From: Bacillota bacterium
Lineage (GTDB): Bacteria > Bacillota > Clostridia > Lachnospirales > Lachnospiraceae
Assembly (NCBI GenBank): GCA_023415635.1
Contig: JAEZJV010000063.1
Location: 1 to 9,263 of the forward strand
DNA length: 9,263 bases
Reading direction: 5' to 3'
The notes under the pieces are model-generated. The model was not told the DNA's origin. It worked only from the letters and a program-made list of their open reading frames with translations, and ran no database searches. Shown here in pieces: positions 1-7,109 of this stretch. How positions within the stretch are numbered: the first letter of the stretch is position 1; the number at the start of each line of letters is the position of its first letter. The position numbers and the translations under genes are program-made.

Positions 1-1669
1 CCTGGATGCTCTTGGCGCCCTTGGCCTGGAACCAGGCGGTCATCTCCGCGCCGACGGTGGGCGCGTAGATTTCGTCGTAGAGCTTGAGGAACGCGTCATA
101 CTCGGAGATGTCGCCGCCCATCGCCACCGTGAGGAACATGGTGTCCCAGGCCTTCTTGAGGATGGAATCGTTCTCGAGCATGAGGTCGGTGGTGTCGCCG
201 TCATACTCGTTCATCTGCATGAGTTTGTTCTGGATGTAGTAGTTCTGCACGCCCAGGCAGCCATCGTCGGTGTAGGAGCGGAAGGCCGGGAAGCCCGACT
301 TGTCCTGACTGTCGCGGAAGGCGACGGCCTGATCGTAGAACATCTTGTAGGCGACGCTGAGCTTCGACGTATCGCCGGTCTTCATGGCTTCGCTGATCGC
401 CTGGTAGCCCTCGTAGTTGAAGCAGGGGTTGTAGACGAGGAGCGGGTAGGCCAGGAAGATCTGGTTATTGTCCACGGGGGCGGTATTGTAGACGCCAAAC
501 TCCATGGTCTCGGGATTGTTGTTCAGGTCGTGGTAGAGGTTCGCCATCTTCACGGCGGCTTCCGGATGCTCCACGCCCTTCTTCGCCACGATGATGTTGT
601 TGACGAAGTACATGTTGTTCGAGGTCTTTGCGGGCTGGTCGTCACAGGAGACGACGGGCACCGGCACCCAGTCGGCGCTGGGGTTCATGTCCAGGTGCAA
701 GACCAGCGGCCAATAGGCGCCCCACAGGTCCATGAACACGATGCCGGCCTTGTCGTTGAAGATGTCCTGGCGCATCATCTCTTCGTCATAGGTGGCGAAA
801 TCCGGGTGGAAGTAGCCCTTCAGGTAGTACTCCTGCAGCTTCGGAAGCGCCGTGCGGGTCCGCTCGCGGTAGTCCGTGCCGAACATGGCATTCTGCAGCT
901 TGTCGGCGCCCTCCACCGCCCACTGGTTGGGGTAGACGTGGAACATGTTGAAGAAGGAGGGGTTCAGGCCCCACACGATGGAGGTGGGGGCGGCACCCGC
1001 CGCGGCCACGGCGTAGGTGTCATTCGCGCCGTTGCCGTCCGGGTCCTTATTGACGAAGGCGTCCATGATGACTTCGAGTTCATTAAGCGTCTTCGGGGTC
1101 TCAAGGCCCAAAGCTTTGAGCCAGTCGGCGCGGATCCAGATCATCTGGCAGGTGTCATGGTAGGTGAAGCCGTTGGTCAGGCCGTAGGTCTTGCCGTCGC
1201 GGGTGGCAACATCCAAAAGCGACGCGTAGTCGCCCGTCAGGTACTTCTTGGTGTACTTGGAGGCATACTGCTCGATCTCGTCCGTCAGGTCTTCCAGCAT
1301 ATCCGCCTTGTATAGCATCTCGAACTGCTTGCGGCTGACGGCGAAGAAATCCGGCAGGTCGCCGGAGGCGATCATGACGTTCATCTTCTCTTCGCCCTGA
1401 GATTGGGGGCTGGTCCACAGGAAGCTGTAGTTGATGCCCAGCGTCTCCGCCCAGCGGCGGGTGTAGACGTTGTTGTTGATGTCGTCACCGGCGGGGAACC
1501 AGAAAGCGCCGTCGTTGGCGGTGTGCACCATGGTGACCGAGATGGGCGGATCGTACTTTCCGAGGGGGTCCTGGGCCGGTTCGGCATTCGGGTCGAGCTG
1601 GCTGGCGAAGGCCGATCCGGTCAGGATGAGCAGGAGCGCGAGGGCCATGGACAGGATCCTGAGCTTCAT
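1..1669 (-). CDS. ABC transporter extracellular solute-binding protein, LplA-like (3' end missing)
   Basis: Probable sugar-binding component of an ABC importer, acting outside the membrane. The ATG at 1669 lies 8 bases after a strong AAAGGAGG site, and 556 codons are present with no stop before the window edge, so only the C-terminal tip is missing. Residues 1-22 form a signal peptide: a positive start (MKLR), a Leu/Ala-rich core, and AFA before a likely signal peptidase I cut. No cysteine follows, so it is not an obvious lipoprotein, unlike many Gram-positive relatives. The mature part has the features of large Firmicutes binding proteins of the LplA type: GDDINNNVYTRRW near residue 55, MIASGDLPDF shortly after, and many Asn, Trp and Tyr residues. 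It is the fourth gene of the operon, 52 bases behind the methyltransferase gene. The ligand cannot be read from sequence; the neighbours suggest a glycoside or oligosaccharide. Family assignment is firm, ligand unknown. Confidence 0.9.
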   Translation of the reverse strand, partial: MKLRILSMALALLLILTGSAFASQLDPNAEPAQDPLGKYDPPISVTMVHTANDGAFWFPAGDDINNNVYTRRWAETLGINYSFLWTSPQSQGEEKMNVMIASGDLPDFFAVSRKQFEMLYKADMLEDLTDEIEQYASKYTKKYLTGDYASLLDVATRDGKTYGLTNGFTYHDTCQMIWIRADWLKALGLETPKTLNELEVIMDAFVNKDPDGNGANDTYAVAAAGAAPTSIVWGLNPSFFNMFHVYPNQWAVEGADKLQNAMFGTDYRERTRTALPKLQEYYLKGYFHPDFATYDEEMMRQDIFNDKAGIVFMDLWGAYWPLVLHLDMNPSADWVPVPVVSCDDQPAKTSNNMYFVNNIIVAKKGVEHPEAAVKMANLYHDLNNNPETMEFGVYNTAPVDNNQIFLAYPLLVYNPCFNYEGYQAISEAMKTGDTSKLSVAYKMFYDQAVAFRDSQDKSGFPAFRSYTDDGCLGVQNYYIQNKLMQMNEYDGDTTDLMLENDSILKKAWDTMFLTVAMGGDISEYDAFLKLYDEIYAPTVGAEMTAWFQAKGAKSIQ

Positions 1670-1721
1670 GTTCTAGTCCTCCTTTTTCGATTTCAAAGAG
1701 TGCTTGCTCTTAGAATTCGGA

Positions 1722-3119
1722 TTAGCCCTTTTTTCGGATTGCGCGCAGCGTGTCCTGATAAATGCGTTCAATTTCCCCTGCGCGCGCCGGATCCAGCACC
1801 GGGTCCATCGTCTCGTATCCGGCGGAGACCTTCTCCACATACTCGTGGGCGCGGGCGTAGAGGTCGGGCGTTTCCTTGCGCCGCCAGGGCTCCCACTGGT
1901 CGCGCCAGAGCGTGCGGGATGGGGCCTCCCAGTAGCTTCGGCGCATGTGCTCCAGGGTGTGCTCCTCGGAGATGAAGTTGCCCGCGATGCCGATCTCCTG
2001 GATGAGGGGCAGCGCGTCGGGATCGTAGTACACGCCCTGCCGCACAAAGTTGTAGGCGTCCAGCCAGTCGTTGTCGATGACCAGCTGCTCCAGGCTCACG
2101 CCCTGGTCCGCGCCCACGATGCCCTGGCAGCCGATGCTGTTGGTGCCGGAGAGCACCGCGAAGAGGCCGTTGAACGCTTTTTCAAAGCCGCACTGGTAGT
2201 CGGGCAGGCAGGCGTCCGACAGTGCGGAGTTCGAGCCGCCACCCCAGCCGTAGAAGCGCCCCATCTGGCCGGAGACCATGCCGAACAGCGCCTGCGTGGG
2301 CGAGCCAAAGGAGCACAGCGTGGTGCGAAGGTCCATGGTGTGGCTGGAAAAGCTCAGGTAGTTTGAGAATTTCCCGGAGATGGCGTAGATGACCACGTTG
2401 GTGCCGGTGACCTCCGCCAGTTCCAGCACGCACGTGCCCCAAAGGCTCATCGGCCCGGTCGCGCCGGATACCACCATCGGCGCGGTGCCGATGGGCATCC
2501 GCGCCTCCGCGAACACCAGCGCCATCGAAAGCGACGAGCCCATAAAGCCCAGCGGGCTGATGGTCTCGAGCAGGTAGCCCGGCGTCTGGCCCATCACGCG
2601 GCCCATCTCAATGATGCCGCGGCCACTCTCCGGCGAGAGGATGTAGGTGCCGCCGGGGTTCTTCGAATACAGGTACAGCTCCCGGAAGGAGGCGATGTCG
2701 GTCTCGTTGTATGCTCGATCCTTGGGGATGACCACCGCCGTGGAGTTCCAGATGTTTTTGAGCGTATCGGTCACCCGCGCGCCCTTGCGCACGTCCATCA
2801 TGGTGCCTTCCCGGCGCACGTTGCCCGGATAATCGACGATGAACACCTGCGTGGACACGCTGCCCTTGATGGCGCTTGCCTCCTCTGGCACCGGCTCCTT
2901 GGGCTTGAAGGTTGTGAGAAGCTCCTGGGTCAGCGTGCGGGGTACTTTCACCCGCTGCGCCTCGTGGTCGACCACGCAGCCGATTTTGTCACATGCCTGA
3001 AGGACCTTCGGGTGGGGCACGCTCATGCCGACGGTTTCCAGCACCGTCAGTGATTCCTCATGCAGCTTTAAAACCTCGGCCTCGGTCAGAACGTCCACAA
3101 ATTTGCGCACCATCGCCAT
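1722..3119 (-). CDS. MttB-family (trimethylamine methyltransferase-like) protein, non-pyrrolysine
   Basis: A 465-residue member of the MttB superfamily. Characterised members move a methyl group from a quaternary or tertiary amine (trimethylamine, glycine betaine, proline betaine, carnitine) to a corrinoid protein. Seen here: an N-terminal helical region (LTEAEVLKLHEESLTVLETVG, residues 11-31, family-typical), the family-typical block SDACLPDYQCGFEKA at 301-315, and the C-terminal HTLEHMR at 387-393 followed by a Trp-rich WRDQWEPW. There is no in-frame TAG, so it is a non-pyrrolysine homologue like the betaine and carnitine demethylases. The open frame extends upstream to 3260, but the ATG at 3119 is preferred: it follows GAGGAGG and overlaps the kinase stop by one base (TGATG), implying translational coupling. 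No corrinoid protein or reactivase gene is in the window. Its tight place between a sugar kinase and a sugar-binding protein is unusual. Family is confident; substrate is unknown. Confidence 0.9.
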   Translation of the reverse strand: MAMVRKFVDVLTEAEVLKLHEESLTVLETVGMSVPHPKVLQACDKIGCVVDHEAQRVKVPRTLTQELLTTFKPKEPVPEEASAIKGSVSTQVFIVDYPGNVRREGTMMDVRKGARVTDTLKNIWNSTAVVIPKDRAYNETDIASFRELYLYSKNPGGTYILSPESGRGIIEMGRVMGQTPGYLLETISPLGFMGSSLSMALVFAEARMPIGTAPMVVSGATGPMSLWGTCVLELAEVTGTNVVIYAISGKFSNYLSFSSHTMDLRTTLCSFGSPTQALFGMVSGQMGRFYGWGGGSNSALSDACLPDYQCGFEKAFNGLFAVLSGTNSIGCQGIVGADQGVSLEQLVIDNDWLDAYNFVRQGVYYDPDALPLIQEIGIAGNFISEEHTLEHMRRSYWEAPSRTLWRDQWEPWRRKETPDLYARAHEYVEKVSAGYETMDPVLDPARAGEIERIYQDTLRAIRKKG

Positions 3120-4240
3120 CAGATTGCCTCCTCTATCTTGCGCCCCGCGCCCGCCCAGAAAGCCGCCGAGCGCTCGATTTCTTCCGTGATGTCTTGAAGG
3201 CCAGCGCAGCGCCCACGGCGTACGTAATGCCCGGATGCGGCGTTGCCGGTCATGAGGCAACCCATAGCGTCCAGCCCCGCCAGCATGGCCAGCATGAACC
3301 CGGCGTTGAAGGTGTCGCCGCCGCCGGTTAAGAGGACCGGGCTCTCCGCCAGCCGCGGTTCGAGGGTTTCCTCCCCTTCCGGCCCCAGCACCCTCGCGTA
3401 GCGCAGCGAGTGGTGGACCAGCAGGTCGACGCAGCCGGTCTTGTAGAGCGCGTCCGCCCTGTCCGACAGCGAGCCCGACACCGCGAGGCCCGCCTTGTCG
3501 GTCAGCGAGGAAAGCTCGCCGTCGTTGACGGAGAGCACCGTCTTCGCCTGCCGCTTCAGAAGGCTCAGGGTTTCCAGAAGGTCCTGGACTTCCTCGCCGC
3601 TTCGGTGGGTCATGTCGGCGGTATCGCAGAACACGTACCGGGGCTTTTTCGTAAGCGTCGGCAGCAGTTCCTCCGCGATGCCGCGCCAGATCGCGCGCAT
3701 CTCGGGCACTTCGCCCCAGTTGAGCAGCGCCAGCACGTCCGCGCCCTCCAGCGCTTTTTCGAGCTTTGGTTCACCCGCGCGGCGCAGAAACGCCTCGTAG
3801 GTCATACCGGACAGGCCGCCGCTGTCCGAGAGGAACAGCTTGCAGGCGTCAAATTCCACGGCCAGGCAGTAGCCCGGTTCGCCGTAGGAGACCAGCCGCG
3901 CGCCCTCCTTCAGCGGCTCAAACGCCTCGGAGACATTAGGGAAGCCCAGCGTGCCCACGCAGGTGCACTGCACGCCCATGCCCATGAGCGCGAGGGCGGT
4001 GTTGGGCATGTTGCCGCCGGGCCGGGCCTGCACGCCGTCGAGCGACAGGTAAGCGCTCATTTCGCGCCTCTCCATCAGAAACCTCGCCATTTCGTCCATC
4101 GTCCCCAGCGGCCGCCCGTCGGGGCCTGCCGCGCGGTGGGCGATCCGGTCCACAAAGCCGTCCAGCCCCAGCACGGCGCGGGGCGCGCGGGATTGAAGCG
4201 CGTGCCGTTTCAGCAGCGCGAGTACCTCGGGCACATTCAT
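3119..4240 (-). CDS. PfkB-family carbohydrate kinase
   Basis: A 373-residue ribokinase/PfkB-type kinase, which transfers phosphate from ATP to a sugar hydroxyl in the cytoplasm. Visible motifs: GLDGFVD at 25-31 on the first strand, GGNMPNTALALMGMG at 75-89 (the family's GG..N.A..L..LG sugar-binding signature), and TGGGDTFNAGF at 305-315, the anion-hole and catalytic-base motif with Asp309 as the predicted base. Length is a little above the usual 300-340, with an N-terminal extension of about 20 residues. The frame is open to 4333 inside the GH4 gene, but the ATG at 4240 gives the first family-like sequence; its ribosome site (GAAGG, 10 bases away) is weaker than its neighbours', and translation may be helped by coupling to GH4, which ends 50 bases upstream. 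It presumably phosphorylates the sugar freed by GH4. The substrate (hexose, amino sugar or other) cannot be told from the motifs. Confidence 0.92.
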   Translation of the reverse strand: MNVPEVLALLKRHALQSRAPRAVLGLDGFVDRIAHRAAGPDGRPLGTMDEMARFLMERREMSAYLSLDGVQARPGGNMPNTALALMGMGVQCTCVGTLGFPNVSEAFEPLKEGARLVSYGEPGYCLAVEFDACKLFLSDSGGLSGMTYEAFLRRAGEPKLEKALEGADVLALLNWGEVPEMRAIWRGIAEELLPTLTKKPRYVFCDTADMTHRSGEEVQDLLETLSLLKRQAKTVLSVNDGELSSLTDKAGLAVSGSLSDRADALYKTGCVDLLVHHSLRYARVLGPEGEETLEPRLAESPVLLTGGGDTFNAGFMLAMLAGLDAMGCLMTGNAASGHYVRRGRCAGLQDITEEIERSAAFWAGAGRKIEEAI

Positions 4241-4290
4241 CGTATCAACACCTTCGTCCCGTTTCGGGTTTCGGTTGCCAGCGAAGCCAC

Positions 4291-5679
4291 CTACCAGTGA
4301 AGCTCCGGCAGGATCTCCGCCTGACGGTCGCACATCTCGTTGATGAGGGCGACGGCGTTGTTGTAGGTGGAGACGGTGGGGTCGATCAGCATCGCCTGCA
4401 AGAGCTTGTGGCGGGATTTTTCCACGTAGGCCTCGATCAGCAGCTGCGCGATCACGCCCTGCGTGGAGATCATGTGGGCGATGGCGGCGGGCAGTGGCTT
4501 TTCGGCCGCCACCGGATGGATGCCGCGGCCGTCCACCAGCGCGGGTACCTCTACCACCATGTCCGAAGGGAGGTTCGAGATGAGCGCGCGGTTCGGCACG
4601 TTGACCGCGCCGATCAGGCGGGGCTTGTCAAAGTGGATCGCCTCGGCGATGGGGATGCCGTACTCGTTCGAGCCGCGGATCTGCCCGTCCTTCAGGCGGA
4701 AGATGGACTCAAAGCCCGGGTCGCCGTTACCCTCCGGCTTTCCCTTGGGGAAGAGCTCGCGTGCGGTTGGGTTCGAGGAAAAGCTGTAGACGAACTCCGG
4801 CACCTGGCCGCCGTGCCAGGGGTCGCTCCGGACGGGATCGAAGAAGTACTGGATCTTGGTCGAGGCCAGCATTTCGTCGCTCCAGGCGATGTATTCGCCA
4901 ATGTGGTTGGTGCCGGGGTAGGGATACAGCCCAAACGCGCGGAACATCAGCCGGGAGAGGCCCAGCTCGTCCCAATGGGCCAGCCAGTCCATCCTGCCTT
5001 CCTTTTCGCGCAGCAGCGGGTACAGGTTCTCGCCGGTCGAGCGCCTTTCGATCTTGGTGAACCAGCCGAAATGGTTAAGGCCTGAGACCTGGGTGACGAG
5101 TTCCTCCTTGGGCAGCTCCAGGATGGCGGACAGCTGGTCCACCCCCATGCCCTCGCCGTGGCAAAGCCCCACGACCCTGGTCTTTGTGAGCTTGTTGACC
5201 GCCTCGACCAGCTTGGCCTCGGGATTCGTATAGTTTAATAAATACGCGTCCGGGCACACCTTCTCCATCGTCCGGGCGATTTCGAGGGTGGGGCCGATGT
5301 TCCGGAGCGTGTGGAACATGCCGCCTGGCCCGCCGTTTTCGCCGTACACCTGGCGGAAGCCGTAGCGGCGCGGGATGTGGAAGTCCATCGACCAGTAGCG
5401 GTAGCGGTCCACCTCGATGGCGGACACGACGAAGTCCGCGCCGTCGAGCGCGTGGGCGAGGTCGGTGGTGGCGGTGAGCTTGACGTTTCGCCCGCAGGCG
5501 GCGACGGCTTCCCGCGCAAACTTCTCGCTGACCCGGAGCGCATCCTCCGCGATGTCCATCAGCGCGATCTCGAGTTCCACGGACTTGAACGACTCGTTCA
5601 GCAGAATATCCCCCAGCGTCGCGGGGCAAAAACACACGCTTCCAGCGCCCACGATGGCGAACTTGACGGCTTTTGACAT
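4291..5679 (-). CDS. Glycoside hydrolase family 4 (NAD+/Mn2+-dependent glycosidase)
   Basis: A 462-residue GH4 enzyme of usual length. GH4 enzymes cleave glycosides by an oxidation-elimination route needing NAD+ and a divalent metal. Seen: Rossmann loop IVGAGSVCF at 9-17 with an acidic residue at the end of the second strand (Asp42), NYTNP at 149-153, the metal-site motif CHGE at 173-176 and GLNHFGW at 200-206 with His203. The Cys-His pair places it with GH4 members acting on unphosphorylated glycosides or uronides rather than with 6-phospho-glycosidases, which carry Cys-Asn or Cys-Asp there (family knowledge). The downstream kinase agrees with an unphosphorylated product. The ATG at 5679 sits 8 bases after AAGGAGG and is the first gene behind a consensus promoter. 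Substrate could be an alpha-glucoside, alpha-galactoside or uronide; I cannot decide. It uses GC-rich codons like its neighbours. Confidence 0.95.
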   Translation of the reverse strand: MSKAVKFAIVGAGSVCFCPATLGDILLNESFKSVELEIALMDIAEDALRVSEKFAREAVAACGRNVKLTATTDLAHALDGADFVVSAIEVDRYRYWSMDFHIPRRYGFRQVYGENGGPGGMFHTLRNIGPTLEIARTMEKVCPDAYLLNYTNPEAKLVEAVNKLTKTRVVGLCHGEGMGVDQLSAILELPKEELVTQVSGLNHFGWFTKIERRSTGENLYPLLREKEGRMDWLAHWDELGLSRLMFRAFGLYPYPGTNHIGEYIAWSDEMLASTKIQYFFDPVRSDPWHGGQVPEFVYSFSSNPTARELFPKGKPEGNGDPGFESIFRLKDGQIRGSNEYGIPIAEAIHFDKPRLIGAVNVPNRALISNLPSDMVVEVPALVDGRGIHPVAAEKPLPAAIAHMISTQGVIAQLLIEAYVEKSRHKLLQAMLIDPTVSTYNNAVALINEMCDRQAEILPELHW

Positions 5680-5684
5680 GGGCG

Positions 5685-5700
5685 GTTCCTCCTTGGGAAC
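5685..5700 (-). other. Small inverted repeat enclosing the GH4 ribosome binding site
   Basis: On the minus strand GTTCC, a six-base loop and GGAAC flank and partly include the AAGGAGG of the GH4 gene. A five-pair hairpin would hide part of the ribosome site. It is short, so a role is uncertain. Confidence 0.3.
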
Positions 5701-5716
5701 ATTTATTAAATAACTT
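5700..5716 (-). promoter_or_regulatory. Candidate operator, copy 1 (GH4 operon)
   Basis: Minus strand reads AAGTTATTTAATAAATG. The same 17 bases, with two changes, occur at 7073-7089 before the deaminase gene, and in both places they start within a few bases of the predicted transcription start. It overlaps a perfect 7+7 inverted repeat (5707-5722). The position fits a repressor site, most simply for the ROK protein encoded between the two copies. Binding is inferred. Confidence 0.6.
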
Positions 5717-5722
5717 TATTTA
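5707..5722 (-). repeat. Perfect inverted repeat just downstream of the GH4 -10 box
   Basis: TAAATAA, two bases, TTATTTA: a perfect 7-base inverted repeat beginning two bases after the -10 box and covering the likely start site. AT-rich dyads are common operators of NagC/Mlc/XylR-type ROK repressors. The second promoter has an imperfect dyad at the comparable place (7068-7082), with one mismatch and a one-base spacer. Confidence 0.55.
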
Positions 5723-5724
5723 GT

Positions 5725-5753
5725 ATTATATCCGTTTACATTTCCTTTGTCAA
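5725..5753 (-). promoter_or_regulatory. Consensus sigma-A promoter of the GH4-kinase-mttB-SBP operon
   Basis: The -35 box TTGACA (5753-5748) and the -10 box TATAAT (5730-5725) match consensus exactly, separated by 17 bases. Transcription should start near 5718, about 40 bases before the GH4 ATG. A full-consensus promoter in such GC-rich DNA implies strong expression when not repressed; the dyad and 17-base element at the start site supply a place for that repression. Confidence 0.88.
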
Positions 5754-5756
5754 CGC

Positions 5757-5792
5757 AAAAAATTCAGCTCGAATTTGTGCAATCCGCGCTGA
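5757..5792 (-). terminator. Intrinsic terminator of the ROK gene
   Basis: On the minus strand, TCAGC pairs with GCTGA, then after one G/A mismatch CGGATT pairs with AATTCG around a five-base loop; one A and then six T's follow. It lies 28 bases after the ROK stop and ends three bases before the -35 box of the GH4 promoter, separating the two units. Confidence 0.75.
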
Positions 5793-5819
5793 TTTTCGAA
5801 TCGATAAATTGAATCTATT

Positions 5820-6944
5820 CTACTCGTCTTCTTTGAGCAGGTTCCTGACGGCCCTGTCCAGCGCCACCGACGCTGCGCCGATGATGCCCGGATCGGGGCA
5901 AAGCTGCGCCTGGATGGACACGTCCAGCACGCTCAAATCCTTCACGCGCCTGGCGACGCTCTCAAGGAACGGCGCGCCCAGCGCCTGCGCCAGTACGCCG
6001 CCCAACACCACTGTCTGGCAGTCGAGGATGGACACGATGTTGCTGATGCAGATGGAGACCGGTGCCGACACGTAGTCGATGATCTCCTTAAGGTTCCCGC
6101 CGTCCGGGCGGAATGGCTCAAAGCCGAACTTTTCCCGCAGCGCCTTCAAGTTGACGCGGCTTTCCAGCCAGCCAGGGCTCGAGCGTCCGGCGGCGTAGCC
6201 TTCAATGAAAGTCATGTAGCCGATCTCACCGCACTGGCGCGTGCCACCCCGTCGGAGCTTGCTGTCCAGCACCAGCCCTGCGCCGATGCCGGTGCCCAGC
6301 GTGATGTAGACGAGGTCGGGCGGGTTCCTCCGCGCTTGGTGTTCGCCCAGCACGGCCATGTTGGCGTCGTTGTCAACATAAACAGGCGCGCCGAAGCGCT
6401 GCTCCAGCGCGCGCTCGTATCGCTCGATTGACTGAGGGCCGTTGATGTTGACGAGCGGCGCGAAGTTGACTTCATGCGCGTCCGGGTTGTAGCCGCCCGG
6501 CACGCCGATACCGATGCCCTTGACGCGGGTCGGCTCGATGCAAGCTGCGGCGATCAGCGAGGAGATCATCTCCGGCAGCGCAGCCCCCAGCCCCTCGGAA
6601 AGGTCGGTGCCCACATGGCGCACGCTGACCGGCCCGATTTCCCGCAGGAGGTTCACAAGCCCCGCCCGGATGTACTCGCCTTCCAAAATGACGCCTGCCG
6701 CATAAAAGGCGCCCTTGTTCAGCTTCAGCATGACGGGCTTGCGGCCCAGAGCCATGCTGCGCTCGCCGGTCTCCAGCACCAGCCCTTTTTCCAACAGGAA
6801 ATCGACGATCTTGATCACTGTGGGCGTGGAGATACCCGACCGCCGGGCAAGCTCCGCCTTGGAGATCTCGTCGTTCTCGCTTAGCAGCTGAAAGATGGTG
6901 CGCCGGTTCATGTCGCGTAGGTCCGATGCGATGTAGGGCTTCAT
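5820..6944 (-). CDS. ROK-family transcriptional regulator
   Basis: A 374-residue ROK (repressor, ORF, kinase) protein of the NagC/Mlc/XylR kind. Residues about 10-62 form a winged helix-turn-helix, with the recognition part around ISKAELARRSGISTPTVIKIV. The rest is an actin-like sugar-binding fold: GIGIGVPGG at 143-151, VDNDANMAVLGEH at 190-202, and the phosphate loop LGTGIGAG at 216-223. The zinc-binding CxCGxxGCxE signature expected after GEIGYM (239-244) is absent; the region reads AAGRSSPGWLES with no cysteines. The ATG at 6944 follows GGGGGAG by 9 bases. It probably senses a sugar or sugar phosphate made by this pathway and controls the flanking operon and the divergent deaminase gene, both of which share a candidate operator. 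It could in principle activate instead of repress. Confidence 0.92.
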   Translation of the reverse strand: MKPYIASDLRDMNRRTIFQLLSENDEISKAELARRSGISTPTVIKIVDFLLEKGLVLETGERSMALGRKPVMLKLNKGAFYAAGVILEGEYIRAGLVNLLREIGPVSVRHVGTDLSEGLGAALPEMISSLIAAACIEPTRVKGIGIGVPGGYNPDAHEVNFAPLVNINGPQSIERYERALEQRFGAPVYVDNDANMAVLGEHQARRNPPDLVYITLGTGIGAGLVLDSKLRRGGTRQCGEIGYMTFIEGYAAGRSSPGWLESRVNLKALREKFGFEPFRPDGGNLKEIIDYVSAPVSICISNIVSILDCQTVVLGGVLAQALGAPFLESVARRVKDLSVLDVSIQAQLCPDPGIIGAASVALDRAVRNLLKEDE

Positions 6945-6980
6945 TTGGCTGAACTCCCCCGCTATTTGACAGTTGCCAAG

Positions 6981-7009
6981 AATATATCACAATTGCAGGC
7001 ATTTTGCAA
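6981..7009 (-). promoter_or_regulatory. Promoter of the ROK gene
   Basis: Minus strand -35 TTGCAA (7009-7004), 17 bases, -10 TATATT (6986-6981), about 36 bases before the ROK ATG. Matches are 4/6 and 5/6. It is divergent from the deaminase promoter, with 28 bases between the two -35 boxes. No copy of the 17-base element is seen here, so autoregulation by that site is not suggested. Confidence 0.6.
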
Positions 7010-7037
7010 ACGGGCACGGCGCGTGGCAAATTCCCGG

Positions 7038-7066
7038 TTGACAACAGCGTCGCGCGGGGCTAGGAT
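7038..7066 (+). promoter_or_regulatory. Promoter of the NagB/AgaI-type deaminase gene
   Basis: TTGACA (7038-7043), 17 bases, TAGGAT (7061-7066). The -35 is perfect and the -10 matches 4 of 6. The spacer is very GC-rich. The predicted start near 7073 coincides with the start of the shared 17-base element. Confidence 0.7.
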
Positions 7067-7072
7067 ATAAGT

Positions 7073-7089
7073 AAGTTGCTTAATAAATG
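7073..7089 (+). promoter_or_regulatory. Candidate operator, copy 2 (deaminase gene)
   Basis: AAGTTGCTTAATAAATG, identical in 15 of 17 bases to the copy at 5716-5700 and in the same orientation relative to transcription. It overlaps an imperfect dyad (TAAGTAA G TTGCTTA, 7068-7082, one mismatch). It falls at about +1 to +17, as in the other promoter. Probably bound by the ROK regulator. Confidence 0.6.
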
Positions 7090-7109
7090 ATAATCCGGGG
7101 AGGCAGCCT

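Noticed and set aside
530..1315. Long open frame on the plus strand opposite the solute-binding protein
   Set aside because: It is antisense to a gene with a clear signal peptide and family motifs; its translation is rich in Val, His, Arg and Gly as expected from the complement of GC-rich codons.
1696..1711. AAGAG/CTCTT inverted repeat between the methyltransferase and binding-protein genes
   Set aside because: Only five pairs and no T tract; too weak to call a terminator or processing site.
1722..3119. Pyrrolysine (in-frame TAG) in the MttB-like gene
   Set aside because: The frame has no internal stop codon, so no amber readthrough is needed.
3120..3260. Upstream extension of the methyltransferase frame
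   Set aside because: The added residues are Arg/Gly-rich and lie inside the kinase; the ATG at 3119 has a good ribosome site and the TGATG overlap.
4241..4333. Upstream extension of the kinase frame into GH4
   Set aside because: It overlaps the end of GH4, has no family similarity, and would lengthen an already long PfkB protein.
3410..5085. Two long plus-strand open frames opposite the kinase and GH4 genes
   Set aside because: Both are mirror frames of genes with strong motifs, have no ribosome site and look like no protein family.
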